A DNA stretch of 64,000 bases from Pararhizobium polonicum (lineage in GTDB: Bacteria > Pseudomonadota > Alphaproteobacteria > Rhizobiales > Rhizobiaceae), in assembly GCF_001687365.1 (NCBI RefSeq), contig NZ_LGLV01000004.1, positions 496,001-560,000 on the forward strand. Reading direction: 5' to 3'. The notes under the pieces were generated by a model. It did not search any database and was not told the DNA's origin. It worked only from the letters and a program-made list of their open reading frames with translations. The translations under genes and the position numbers were made by a program. Every line of letters begins with the position of its first letter. Position 1 is the first letter of the stretch. Positions 9,090 to 17,091 of the stretch are shown here, in pieces.

Positions 9090-9986
9090 TCAGCCCGCCT
9101 GATGCCGCACCGGGCGGGGCCATGTCCAGCCGAAAGTCATGCCGGCCGCCGCGATCAGGATTGCAACCGAGCCGAGAAGTTGCGCCGGCTGCAGAAGATG
9201 CCCGAAGGCGATGCGGTCGACGGCAAGCGCTGCCACCGGATAGATGAAGGACAGCGCACCGGTCAGATGGGTCGGCAGCTTCTGGATGGCGCTGTAGAGC
9301 AGAATATACATCAGGCCGGTGTGCACCACGCCCATGGTCACCAGCAGCGCCCATTGAAAGGGCTGCGCCGGCAGGCCGGACGACCCGGCAAATGGCGCCA
9401 GCATCAGAAGGCCGGTGGCGACCTGGATCAGCGCGATCAGATGCGGCGGCGTTCCCTTCAGTCGCTTGGCGACGAGGGCCGCCAGCGCATAGAAGAATGC
9501 CGCACCCAGCGCCATGGCGATCCCCGTCAGATAGTCGCCGCCGGTGAAATCGCCCGCCGGTTTTGCCTCAACGATCGCCACCATGCCGGCGAAGGCAATA
9601 CCGAGCCATGCAAGCTTGGTGAGGGTGATCTTTTCCCTGAAAAACAGCCCGCCGATGGCCAGCAGCATGAAGGGCTGGGTACTATAAACCATGGTGGCAA
9701 TGGAAATCGACGAGCGTGAATAGGCGCCGAACAGGAGCAGCCAGTTGACGACGATGGCGACGCCGCCAAGGACCGCAAGCCCGAACAGCCGCCATGTCAG
9801 GATGCCGGCGCGGAAATGACCGAGCGAGGCGCAGATGGCCAGCAGCGTCAGCGCCCCGAACAGGCAGCGCCAGAGCACCACATCGATCACCGGCTGGCCG
9901 GACGCCAGCACGAACCAGCCGATCGTTCCCGAAATCAGCATGGCAGCGGTCATTTCGATGCTGCCGGTTTTGACGTCCTTTTCCAT
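9090..9986 (-). CDS. EamA/DMT-family transporter
   Basis: A 298-residue inner-membrane protein with two EamA repeats and about ten hydrophobic segments. Drug/metabolite transporters of this kind commonly export amino acids or metabolites; the substrate is unknown. Internal landmarks include VLWRCLFGALTLL near the N-terminus, and FREKITLTKLAWLGIAFAG and SFIYPVAALAVDR at the ends of the two repeats. The ATG at 9986 is preferred over an in-frame GTG at 9995 because AAGGAG lies 8 nt before the ATG but abuts the GTG. It is divergent from an Lrp-type regulator gene, an arrangement often seen when the regulator controls the exporter. Confidence 0.9.
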   Translation of the reverse strand: MEKDVKTGSIEMTAAMLISGTIGWFVLASGQPVIDVVLWRCLFGALTLLAICASLGHFRAGILTWRLFGLAVLGGVAIVVNWLLLFGAYSRSSISIATMVYSTQPFMLLAIGGLFFREKITLTKLAWLGIAFAGMVAIVEAKPAGDFTGGDYLTGIAMALGAAFFYALAALVAKRLKGTPPHLIALIQVATGLLMLAPFAGSSGLPAQPFQWALLVTMGVVHTGLMYILLYSAIQKLPTHLTGALSFIYPVAALAVDRIAFGHLLQPAQLLGSVAILIAAAGMTFGWTWPRPVRHQAG

Positions 9987-10049
9987 TGCATCCACTCCTT
10001 TGAACGAAGCAGAAGAATAATATGCTGTGACGCGCCGATATATGGATTC

Positions 10050-10111
10050 TGGAAGGCAGCTGTGATATTTTACCTTATCATGGAAGGCGAATTAGATATT
10101 TTCCCTTATGG
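10050..10111. repeat. Two tandem 31-bp repeats upstream of the Lrp-type gene
   Basis: The units at 10050-10080 and 10081-10111 match at 23 of 31 positions. Both contain TGGAAGGC followed by GATATTTT-N-CCTTAT. Their 31-bp period is close to three helical turns, so a protein would meet both copies on the same face of the DNA. The second copy runs into the ribosome binding site of the Lrp-type gene. This suits an Lrp/AsnC autoregulatory operator that could also affect the divergent EamA gene; that role is inferred. Confidence 0.55.
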
Positions 10112-10119
10112 AGGTTTCC

Positions 10120-10563
10120 TTGCTCGATGATCTCGACCGGCGCCTGCTCGACATCCTCTCCGTCAATGCCCGTATCTCGCTGAAAGAACTGGCGCAGGAG
10201 GCGGGCCTGTCCTCGCCGAGCACGGCCGACCGGCTGCGGCGGCTGGAGGATCGCGGCGTCATCACCGGCTTTACTGTCGCCGTCAATCCGGCTGCACTTG
10301 GCTACACGCTGCAGGCAGTCGTGCGCGTTCGCCCGATGCCCGGCATGCTGCATATCGTCGAGAAGATAATCCAGGAGACACCGGAATTCGTCGAATGCGA
10401 CAAGGTGACGGGCGACGACTGCTTCATCGCCAAATTGCTGGTGCGCGACATGGAACAGCTCGACACGATTCTCGACCGCATCGCCGAGAAATCCCAGACC
10501 AATACCTCGATCGTCAAATCGTCGCCGGTGAAACGCAGGCTCCCGCCGCTCGCCAGTGCATAA
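10120..10563 (+). CDS. Lrp/AsnC-family transcriptional regulator
   Basis: A 147-residue feast/famine regulator. An N-terminal winged helix-turn-helix ([20 protein letters not shown], then LKELAQEAGLSSPSTADRLR) is followed by the RAM ligand-binding domain (VVRVRPMPGMLHIVEKII, CDKVTGDDCFIAKLLVRDM). I place the start at the TTG at 10120, because GGAGG sits 5 nt before it, while the ATG at 10108 overlaps that GGAGG and has no site of its own. Lrp-type proteins bind DNA as dimers or octamers and respond to amino acids. The divergent EamA exporter is the obvious candidate target. It ends 3 bp before a convergent GNAT gene. Confidence 0.93.
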   Translation: MLDDLDRRLLDILSVNARISLKELAQEAGLSSPSTADRLRRLEDRGVITGFTVAVNPAALGYTLQAVVRVRPMPGMLHIVEKIIQETPEFVECDKVTGDDCFIAKLLVRDMEQLDTILDRIAEKSQTNTSIVKSSPVKRRLPPLASA

Positions 10564-10566
10564 TCG

Positions 10567-11463
10567 TCAGAATTCGGCCATCGGCGACAGCATCACCGGC
10601 CCGGTCAAACGATCGGCAGCATCTCCCCGGACCATCAGGCTGGTATATGAGACAAACGGCTCCGGGGTGCCCTGCCAACCCAGCCGGTCCGGTGGAAAGC
10701 AGACTTCAATGCGGCCCGGGCGCTGATCGAGCGCGGCCAGAATGACGGAGAGCGGCGGGATCGTTCTGCCGGCGACATCAAGCAGCTGAAACGCCGCCTC
10801 GCCGGATCTCCAGGCAATAATCGCGCCGGATTGCTCGAGATGGGCAAGCCGGATATCCGGATCGAAGTGGCTGTTGAGCAGGAACATCTCCGCTTGCGCG
10901 GCAACCGAAAAGGCCGACGAAACCGCGGTCCGTTCACGCAAGACCCGCATGACCAGGGCCAGATCATCCGGATCGTCCAGCAAGAGCGCACGCGAAGACC
11001 CCGCAAGTCCGGCATGTGCCGGCGGCGGCCCAGAAAACTGGTACTGCGGCAAGACCTTGAACCCATAGGGCTGGTACAATGCCGGCTTGTCTGTCAGCAA
11101 AAGAGCAAGCTCGAAGCCCTGCGTATCACACCAGCCGAACGCGCGGCGCATCAGGTCACGGTACAATCCCCGCCCCCGCCACTCGGGCCGCACCGCGCCG
11201 GACTGGAAGCCGGCCGCCTTGACGCGGCGTCCTTCTATCATCAGGGGCATGGAAAACGCACTGAAATTGGCAACGCAGGCGCCGCTGCCGTCGAAATAGC
11301 CAAACGGCATGCTGGTCGGATCCGGCCCGCCGAAGCGATCCTGAATGCCGACATCGATGCCGAACGTATCCTGCAGCAGCGCCACCAGCCCGGCCCATGC
11401 CGCCGGATCACCGAAATAGTCCTGCCGGAGGGTCAGACCGTGGCTGTCGGCCGCACCAGGCAT
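10567..11463 (-). CDS. GNAT-family N-acetyltransferase
   Basis: A 298-residue protein with an N-terminal GNAT fold. The acetyl-CoA-binding segment is visible as RPEWRGRGLYRDLMRRAFGW around residues 92-112, followed by ELALLLTDKPALYQPYGF, the usual end of the GNAT core. The C-terminal half (~150-298) resembles the extended Eis-like acetyltransferase architecture, but I cannot assign a substrate. It starts at ATG 11463, immediately after the dut stop codon, so dut and this gene are almost certainly one transcript. Confidence 0.82.
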   Translation of the reverse strand: MPGAADSHGLTLRQDYFGDPAAWAGLVALLQDTFGIDVGIQDRFGGPDPTSMPFGYFDGSGACVANFSAFSMPLMIEGRRVKAAGFQSGAVRPEWRGRGLYRDLMRRAFGWCDTQGFELALLLTDKPALYQPYGFKVLPQYQFSGPPPAHAGLAGSSRALLLDDPDDLALVMRVLRERTAVSSAFSVAAQAEMFLLNSHFDPDIRLAHLEQSGAIIAWRSGEAAFQLLDVAGRTIPPLSVILAALDQRPGRIEVCFPPDRLGWQGTPEPFVSYTSLMVRGDAADRLTGPVMLSPMAEF

Positions 11464-11943
11464 TCAGACGCCGGTGGAGCCGAAACCGCCGGCACCACGC
11501 GCCGTTTCGCTGGTGTCCGCCGTCTCGCGGACGGAAACCTGCGTCACTGGCGCGATCACCATCTGGGCAATGCGCATGCCGCGTTCGATGACGAAATCGG
11601 CGTCGCCGAGATTGATCAGCAGCACCTTCACCTCGCCGCGATAATCGCTGTCGATCGTGCCGGGCGAGTTGAGACAGGTGATGCCATTCTTGAAGGCAAG
11701 ACCGGAGCGCGGCCGGATCTGCGCCTCGTATCCCGCCGGAACCTCGAAGATGAAGCCGGTCGGCACAAGTGCCCGCTTGCCGGGAGACAGCACCAGCGGC
11801 TGCCCGGCCTCGACCGCGGCGCGCAGGTCCATGCCGGCCGCGCCGGATGTCTCATAGGCGGGCAGATCGATGCCGGCTCCATTGGGCAGGCGAACAAGGT
11901 TCAGGGTCGGGCGGGTTTGTGCGTGCAGGGTCATGGCGCTCAT
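11464..11943 (-). CDS. dut: dUTP diphosphatase
   Basis: It hydrolyses dUTP to dUMP and pyrophosphate, supplying the dTMP precursor and keeping uracil out of DNA. At 159 residues it is a standard trimeric dUTPase with all five motifs: [45 protein letters not shown] and the C-terminal [10 protein letters not shown]. The start could be ATG 11943 or ATG 11934; neither has a strong ribosome binding site. In many rhizobia dut follows coaBC; here coaBC lies about 12 kb away on the same strand, so that order is broken. Confidence 0.97.
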   Translation of the reverse strand: MSAMTLHAQTRPTLNLVRLPNGAGIDLPAYETSGAAGMDLRAAVEAGQPLVLSPGKRALVPTGFIFEVPAGYEAQIRPRSGLAFKNGITCLNSPGTIDSDYRGEVKVLLINLGDADFVIERGMRIAQMVIAPVTQVSVRETADTSETARGAGGFGSTGV

Positions 11944-12027
11944 TACTTTGCCGCCGGAGACTGCGGGTCAATTGCAAAGTCGGGCTGAAATCGCTAGATA
12001 GCCCACAACTCACAGGAATCTCGACAC

Positions 12028-13611
12028 ATGGCCGAAAGTATCGCCGAGGCGGTTTCCCGCCGCCGCACCTTTGCTATTATCGCACATCCGGATGCGGGCA
12101 AGACGACGCTGACCGAAAAGCTGCTGCTGTTCGGCGGCGCGATCCAGCTTGCCGGCGAGGTGAAGGCCAAGAAGGATCGCATCCAGACGCGGTCCGACTG
12201 GATGAAGATCGAACGCGAACGCGGCATTTCCGTCGTCACCTCGGTGATGACCTTCGAATATCACGGCAATGTCTTCAACATTCTCGACACGCCCGGCCAC
12301 GAAGACTTCGCCGACGACACCTATCGCACGCTGACGGCCGTCGATGCGGCCGTGATGGTCATCGATGCCGCCAAGGGCATCGAGCCGCGGACGCTGAAGC
12401 TGTTCGAAGTCTGCCGCATGCGCGACATCCCGATCATCACCTTCATCAACAAGATGGACCGCGAAAGCCGCGATCCGTTCGAGATCCTCGATGAAGTGGA
12501 AGAGAAGCTGGCGCTCGATTGCGCGCCCGTGACCTGGCCGATCGGCCGTTCGAAGACCTTCTGCGGCTCCTATCACCTGGCCGACAACACCGTGCGCGGC
12601 GCCGATACGCAGGAAATTCCCACCAAGGTCAACGGCCCGGAAATGGTCGCCCACCGCCTGCCGGAAAATGAGCGCGAGGCTTTCATCGACGAGACGTCGC
12701 TGGCCATCGAAGCCTGCAAGCCCTTTAACAAGAAGGCTTTCCTCGAAGGCCATCTGACGCCCGTCTTCTTCGGCTCGGCGCTTAGAAATTTCGGTGTTCG
12801 CGACCTCATCAACGCGCTCGGCGACATCGCGCCGCCGCCGCGCGACCAGGTGGCCGACATCCGCACGGTCCACGCAACCGACGAGAAAATGACCGCCTTC
12901 GTCTTCAAGATCCAGGCCAATATGGACCCGAACCACCGCGACCGCATCGCCTTTGCCCGCGTCTGCTCCGGCAAGCTGGAGCGCGGCATGAAGGCGCGGC
13001 TGGCGCGCACCGGCAAGCAGCTGGGACTGACAGCGCCGCAATTCTTCTTCGCCTCACAACGCCAGCTGGCCGATACCGCCTATGCCGGCGACGTGGTTGG
13101 CATTCCGAACCACGGCACCTTGCGCATCGGCGACACGCTCACCGAAGGCGAACAGCTGGTGTTCCAGGGCGTGCCGAACTTCTCGCCGGAAATCCTGCGC
13201 CGCGTGCGCCTGGAAGATGCGATGAAGGCAAAGAAGCTGAAAGAAGCGCTGCAGCAGATGGCCGAAGAAGGCGTCGTGCAGCTGTTCTCGCCGGAAGACG
13301 GCTCTCCGGCCATCGTCGGCGTCGTTGGCGCGCTGCAGCTGGACGTTCTGAAGGAACGGCTGCAATCGGAATACGGTCTGCCGGTGTCCTTCGACGTGGC
13401 GCGCTTTTCCGTCTGCCGCTGGATCTCGGCCGACCAGCCGGCGGACCTCGACAAATTCATCACCGCCCGTCGCGGCGACATCGCCCGCGATCTCGACGGC
13501 GATCCGGTGTTCCTGGCGCAGGATTCGTTCTCGCTGCGCTATGAGGCGGAGCGTTACCCGGCGATCAAGATGATCGCCATCAAGGAATATCACGTCGCCA
13601 AGGCGGCGTGA
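12028..13611 (+). CDS. prfC: Peptide chain release factor 3
   Basis: A ribosome-associated GTPase that recycles class I release factors RF1 and RF2 after termination. At 527 residues it is the usual length. G-domain motifs are clear: G1 AHPDAGKTTLTEK (~20), G3 LDTPGHEDFADD (~91), G4 INKMDRESRDPFE (~139). The family segment FCGSYHLADN and the C-terminal domain with SVCRWISAD distinguish RF3 from EF-G and EF-Tu. It is divergent from dut and converges on a HAD phosphatase gene across a strong hairpin. Confidence 0.97.
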   Translation: MAESIAEAVSRRRTFAIIAHPDAGKTTLTEKLLLFGGAIQLAGEVKAKKDRIQTRSDWMKIERERGISVVTSVMTFEYHGNVFNILDTPGHEDFADDTYRTLTAVDAAVMVIDAAKGIEPRTLKLFEVCRMRDIPIITFINKMDRESRDPFEILDEVEEKLALDCAPVTWPIGRSKTFCGSYHLADNTVRGADTQEIPTKVNGPEMVAHRLPENEREAFIDETSLAIEACKPFNKKAFLEGHLTPVFFGSALRNFGVRDLINALGDIAPPPRDQVADIRTVHATDEKMTAFVFKIQANMDPNHRDRIAFARVCSGKLERGMKARLARTGKQLGLTAPQFFFASQRQLADTAYAGDVVGIPNHGTLRIGDTLTEGEQLVFQGVPNFSPEILRRVRLEDAMKAKKLKEALQQMAEEGVVQLFSPEDGSPAIVGVVGALQLDVLKERLQSEYGLPVSFDVARFSVCRWISADQPADLDKFITARRGDIARDLDGDPVFLAQDSFSLRYEAERYPAIKMIAIKEYHVAKAA

Positions 13612-13632
13612 TCTCTGTCCAGATTTTCCATT

Positions 13633-13665
13633 GTACGGCGCCCCTGTCGTTCGGGGCGCCATACA
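13633..13665. terminator. Bidirectional terminator-like hairpin between prfC and the HAD gene
   Basis: GGCGCCCC and GGGGCGCC form an 8-bp perfect stem around an 8-nt loop, with partial pairing continuing outward (TGTA/TACA). It sits in the 73-bp gap between converging genes. T-runs are weak on both sides. Confidence 0.55.
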
Positions 13666-13684
13666 GGTTCCGGAAGGCCCGCGC

Positions 13685-14359
13685 CTACCGGCGATCGGTC
13701 AGGGTGATATCGCCGTTTTCATCGACCGAGACTTCGATGCCGATATAGCCGGGGATCGTCTGGTGTGCGGTCTCGAAAGGATGGGTGTGGGTGGCGGTGA
13801 TGACCATCACGTCCGAACCGGCGGATTCCCCGGCAATCACCCCGGCTGCGACATCCTCGAACACCAGGCAATCCTTGGCATCGAAGCCGACGCGCTTTGC
13901 GCCGAGCAGGTAGCATTCCGGGCTCGGCTTACCGCGCGAGACATCCTCGGCGATGACGATGAACTTCGGTTCCGGCAGGCCGGCCGCGGCGATGCGCACC
14001 TTGGCGAGTTCGCGCGGCGAAGAGGTGACGATCGCCCAGCGCTCGGGCGGCAGGCTTTTCAGGAACTCGATCGCGCCCGGAAGCGGCTTCACGCCTTCGA
14101 TGTCGTCGATCTCCAGCTGCGTGATGATCGCGGCCTCGGCTTCCGGATCGACACCCGGCAGACCGAGCTGGCGGATCGTATCGACACCGCGCTTGCCGTG
14201 CATGGTCGGCAGGAATGTGGCGACATCCAATCCATGCCGTTCGGCCCAGCTTCCCCAGACCCGTTCGGCGGCTTCAATCGAGCTCAGCAGCGTTCCATCC
14301 ATGTCGAACAGGAAGGCGGAATATTTCTTGCCGAACACCGGCGATGACGCGGAAGACAA
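13685..14359 (-). CDS. HAD-family sugar phosphatase
   Basis: A 224-residue HAD subfamily IA phosphatase. Motif I is FLFDMDGTLLSS (nucleophile and acid/base Asp pair) at ~17-28, motif II is the Thr/Ser in AIVTSSPRELA, motif III the Lys in SRGKPSPECYLLGA, and motif IV is LVFEDVAAGV. The helical cap between motifs I and II resembles 2-deoxyglucose-6-phosphatase-like enzymes, so sugar phosphates are likely substrates, but the exact one is unknown. A TTG start at 14359 is supported by AAAGGAG at about 8 nt spacing. Confidence 0.85.
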   Translation of the reverse strand: MSSASSPVFGKKYSAFLFDMDGTLLSSIEAAERVWGSWAERHGLDVATFLPTMHGKRGVDTIRQLGLPGVDPEAEAAIITQLEIDDIEGVKPLPGAIEFLKSLPPERWAIVTSSPRELAKVRIAAAGLPEPKFIVIAEDVSRGKPSPECYLLGAKRVGFDAKDCLVFEDVAAGVIAGESAGSDVMVITATHTHPFETAHQTIPGYIGIEVSVDENGDITLTDRR

Positions 14360-14527
14360 AGGGCGGACTCCTTTATTGATCTGGCTGTCCGCCGGTCTGG
14401 CGGCATGCGGTCCTGCCCTTTCGAATAAGGGGATTCCCTCTTGAGATCAAACGGATATCGGCCGACGCGGACGCAAAGCCCGCCGATCACCGTGCAGAGA
14501 GCGCAAGCCGCATCCGTCAAACGCTCT

Positions 14528-14932
14528 TCAATCCCGATCCCGGCCCGGCAGCGCATCGCGCTCGCCAAACCAGCTGGCCGCCGAAGAACACCAGATCTGG
14601 CTTTTCGGCGCAAGGTCGCGGCGCTGGCGGATATTGCCCCAGCGGATACCGATCTCTTCGGCGTCCTCGTCGGTACCGGTGGTATAGATCGGCGAGCCGC
14701 AGTTACCGCAGAACATCTGGAAGCGGGTGCGGCCGTTGTCGCCGGTCTTGACGTAGGTTTTCGGCTCGCCCGCCGTGATGCGGAAATCGTTTTTTGGCAC
14801 GGACACCGTGACACGATAGACCGAGCCGGTCAGATGCTGGCAATCGGTGCAATGGCAGATGCCAACCGCGCCCGGATCGATCTCCGCTTCGTAAGCGATC
14901 GCGCCGCAATGGCATTGCCCATCGATCTTCAT
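14528..14932 (-). CDS. GFA-family protein (CENP-V/GFA zinc-binding fold)
   Basis: A 134-residue protein starting MKIDGQCHCGAIAYEAEID, with the cysteine groups that define the glutathione-dependent formaldehyde-activating (GFA) fold: GQCHCG, ICHCTDCQ and FCGNCGSPIY. These bind structural and catalytic zinc. Despite the family name, most members have no proven formaldehyde role. The ATG at 14932 has GGGAG 8 nt upstream. It is the last gene before the iol cluster on the same strand, 37 bp after iolB, so read-through from iolB is possible. Confidence 0.88.
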   Translation of the reverse strand: MKIDGQCHCGAIAYEAEIDPGAVGICHCTDCQHLTGSVYRVTVSVPKNDFRITAGEPKTYVKTGDNGRTRFQMFCGNCGSPIYTTGTDEDAEEIGIRWGNIRQRRDLAPKSQIWCSSAASWFGERDALPGRDRD

Positions 14933-14969
14933 GCGACATCTCCCTTCTCGTGGGAGACAGGATAACCCA

Positions 14970-15770
14970 TCAGACGCCGGTGAACAGCCAGGCATGCTCC
15001 TTGGCGTTGTTGAATTTCCACGCCCGCGACGGACCGGCCATGACGTTGAGATAATAGAGATCGTAGCCATGAATGGCGGCGACCGGATGATAACCCTTCG
15101 GCACCAGTGTCACGTCGCCGTCCTCGACTGCCATCGTCTCGTCCAGCGACCGGTCGTCGGTATAGACGCGCTGCATGGCAAAGCCCTGAGCCGGATTCAG
15201 GCGGTGATAATAGGTTTCCTCGAGGAAGCTTTCGGCCGGCAGATTGTCCTCGTCATGCTTGTGCGGCGGATAGGACGAGGTGTGGCCGCCGGGCGTGATG
15301 ACTTCGACCACCAGCAGCGAATGGGCCGCGTTATCGTCTTCCGGCATGATGTTGGTGACGTAGCGTGTGTTGGTATTCTTGCCGCGCGTCATCTGCGGAT
15401 GCCTGCCGGGCGCGATGACTTGGGCCTTGTAGCCCTCGCCGCCCGGGGCGGAGCAGATGGCAAGATCAAGCGCCGTCGTTGCCGTCGCTTCCCAGCGGCT
15501 GCCCTTCGGCACATAGACCGCATAGGGCTGGCCTTCGAATGGCGTCATGCGTTCGCCGAGTTCGCCGAAATCCTCGCCATCGACCGAGACCTTTGCCTTG
15601 CCGGAGACCAGCACGAGGCAGGTTTCGCGGTCAGCACTTTCGCCCGCCGCCTTTTCGCCAGCAGCCAACCGGTTGAGGCCGAAACCGACATAGGTCCAGC
15701 CGGCGGATTGCGGCGTGATGTCGTGGACGAGGCCGCTGGTGCCGTTTGGCTTGACGAGAAGGTTCGGCAT
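14970..15770 (-). CDS. iolB: 5-deoxy-glucuronate isomerase
   Basis: It isomerises 5-deoxy-glucuronate to 2-deoxy-5-keto-gluconate in myo-inositol catabolism. It has 266 residues, the family's normal size, with a double cupin fold. The metal-binding region is visible as SSYPPHKHDEDNLPAESFLE, followed by the conserved YYHRLNPAQGFAMQRVYTDD and VPKGYHPVAAIHGYDLYYLN segments. It is the last of the minus-strand run iolC-iolD-iolE-iolB but is separated from iolE by about 250 bp that is filled by a large palindromic repeat. Confidence 0.96.
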   Translation of the reverse strand: MPNLLVKPNGTSGLVHDITPQSAGWTYVGFGLNRLAAGEKAAGESADRETCLVLVSGKAKVSVDGEDFGELGERMTPFEGQPYAVYVPKGSRWEATATTALDLAICSAPGGEGYKAQVIAPGRHPQMTRGKNTNTRYVTNIMPEDDNAAHSLLVVEVITPGGHTSSYPPHKHDEDNLPAESFLEETYYHRLNPAQGFAMQRVYTDDRSLDETMAVEDGDVTLVPKGYHPVAAIHGYDLYYLNVMAGPSRAWKFNNAKEHAWLFTGV

Positions 15771-15803
15771 GGTGGTGTGCTCCTAATTGTGTTCGAAGGT
15801 ATT

Positions 15804-16005
15804 ACCCCTCACCAAGTGCGCCCAACGTTCGGCTACGCCTCACGGGGCTTACTATCCTCTCCCGCAAGGGGAGAGGAAGGGTGCCACAAGCGCGGGCCTG
15901 TGATTGTGGCACCGGAAATGCCGCGGTCCTACCTCTCCCCTTGCGGGAGAGGATACGAAGGCCGGGTGAACGCTAGTGAACCCTTGGCCGAAGTTGGTGA
16001 GGGGT
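15804..16005. repeat. Nested palindromic repeat element between iolE and iolB
   Basis: A ~200-bp element framed by perfect 12-bp inverted ends (ACCCCTCACCAA at 15804-15815, TTGGTGAGGGGT at 15994-16005). Inside are perfect 23-bp inverted arms (15854-15876 and 15932-15954), each itself a small hairpin (CTCTCCC-GCAA-GGGGAG), and an innermost 8-bp pair GTGCCACA/TGTGGCAC (15881-15888, 15905-15912). It has no coding capacity. The structure resembles the short palindromic intergenic repeats common in rhizobia, or a MITE. Confidence 0.8.
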
Positions 16006-16022
16006 GAAGCCCCCCATCGACA

Positions 16023-16940
16023 TCACCCCTTGGGAAACCCTTCCGTTTCCACCGTATAGCCCGCGGAAGTCATGACGCGCATCAGTTCGACATGGCCGAT
16101 CTCCGCCATCTTCTGCGGCGGCGACTTGCGCGGATCCTGCTCGGCCTCGACGACGAACCAGCCTTCATAGCCATAGTCGGCGAAACGCTGGACGATGGCG
16201 CCGAAATCGAGCGAGCCGTCGCCCGGCACCGTAAAGGCCCCGAGCGCCACGGCATCGAGGAAGGATTGCCTGCTGCGATCCAGACCACTGACAACCGCCT
16301 GACGGATGTCCTTCACATGCACATGGTTGATGCGGGCATGGTGGTTGTCGATGGCGCGCAGCACGTCACCGCCGGCAAAAGCCAGATGGCCGGCATCCAA
16401 AAGCAGCGGAATGCCCTCACCCGAATTCTTCATGAATGCGTCGAGTTCCGGCTCTGTTTCCACGACGGCGGCCATGTGGTGATGGTAGGACAGCGGCATG
16501 CCCTGATCGGCGCACCATTCGCCGAATTCGGTGACGCGGCGGGCATAGGCCTTCATCTCGTCATCGCCCAGGCGCGGCTTGGTGGCGAGCGGCTTGGAGC
16601 GGTCGCCCTGGATCGAACGGCCGACTTCGCCATAGACGATGCAGGGCGCGTTGACGGCCTTGAACAGCTCGATCATCGGTGCGATGCGGTCCTTGTTGGC
16701 CGACAGTTCCTCATCGACCAGCGTGCCGGAGAACCAGCCGCCGCAGAGCGTCACGTCGGCGGCGCGCAGGATCGGCAGCATTTCATTCGGATTGTTCGGA
16801 AAGCGGCGCCCCTGCTCCATGCCGGTGAAACCGGCGCTGCGCGACTGGCGCAGGCATTCCTCGAGCGACACGTCGTCGCTGAGTTCGGGAAGGTCGTCGT
16901 TCCACCAGGCGATGGGCGACATGCCAAGTTTGGCTTTCAT
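16023..16940 (-). CDS. iolE: myo-inosose-2 dehydratase
   Basis: It dehydrates 2-keto-myo-inositol to 3D-(3,5/4)-trihydroxycyclohexane-1,2-dione, the second step of inositol catabolism. The start at 16940 (MKAKLGMSPIAWWNDDLPEL, 305 residues) has GGGAG 8 nt upstream; the frame stays open upstream but without family-like sequence. The protein is a xylose-isomerase-like TIM barrel; the SLEECLRQSRSAGFTGMEQG and HHHMAAVVETEPELDAF segments and the metal ligands in LLLDAGHLAFAGGD and HARINHVHVKDIR are recognisable. The flanking intergenic gaps on both sides hold palindromic repeats. Confidence 0.95.
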   Translation of the reverse strand: MKAKLGMSPIAWWNDDLPELSDDVSLEECLRQSRSAGFTGMEQGRRFPNNPNEMLPILRAADVTLCGGWFSGTLVDEELSANKDRIAPMIELFKAVNAPCIVYGEVGRSIQGDRSKPLATKPRLGDDEMKAYARRVTEFGEWCADQGMPLSYHHHMAAVVETEPELDAFMKNSGEGIPLLLDAGHLAFAGGDVLRAIDNHHARINHVHVKDIRQAVVSGLDRSRQSFLDAVALGAFTVPGDGSLDFGAIVQRFADYGYEGWFVVEAEQDPRKSPPQKMAEIGHVELMRVMTSAGYTVETEGFPKG

Positions 16941-17019
16941 GAAAATTCTCCCTGGAGGAAGGCGACCGGCCTTCCTTATCATCCAATATTCCCGTCGTCC
17001 CCGGCGGGGCCTCGCGGCT

Positions 17020-17046
17020 GGATCCTCGGGTCAAGCCCGAAGATGA
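17020..17046. repeat. REP-like palindrome between iolD and iolE
   Basis: The sequence CCTCGGGTCAAGCCCGA can fold as TCGGG-TCAAG-CCCGA. The motif, with its flanking GGATCC-type and GATGACGG contexts, belongs to a class of palindromes I know to be very abundant in alphaproteobacterial intergenic DNA. It lies in the ~150-bp gap after the iolD stop side of iolE. Confidence 0.6.
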
Positions 17047-17091
17047 CGGCGTTGCTTAGCCCGCGAATGACGGCGTTTGTGATTGCCCGTC

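Noticed and set aside
14441..14965. Plus-strand frame opposite the GFA gene
   Set aside because: The minus strand has the cysteine motifs, ribosome binding site and family length; the plus frame has none.
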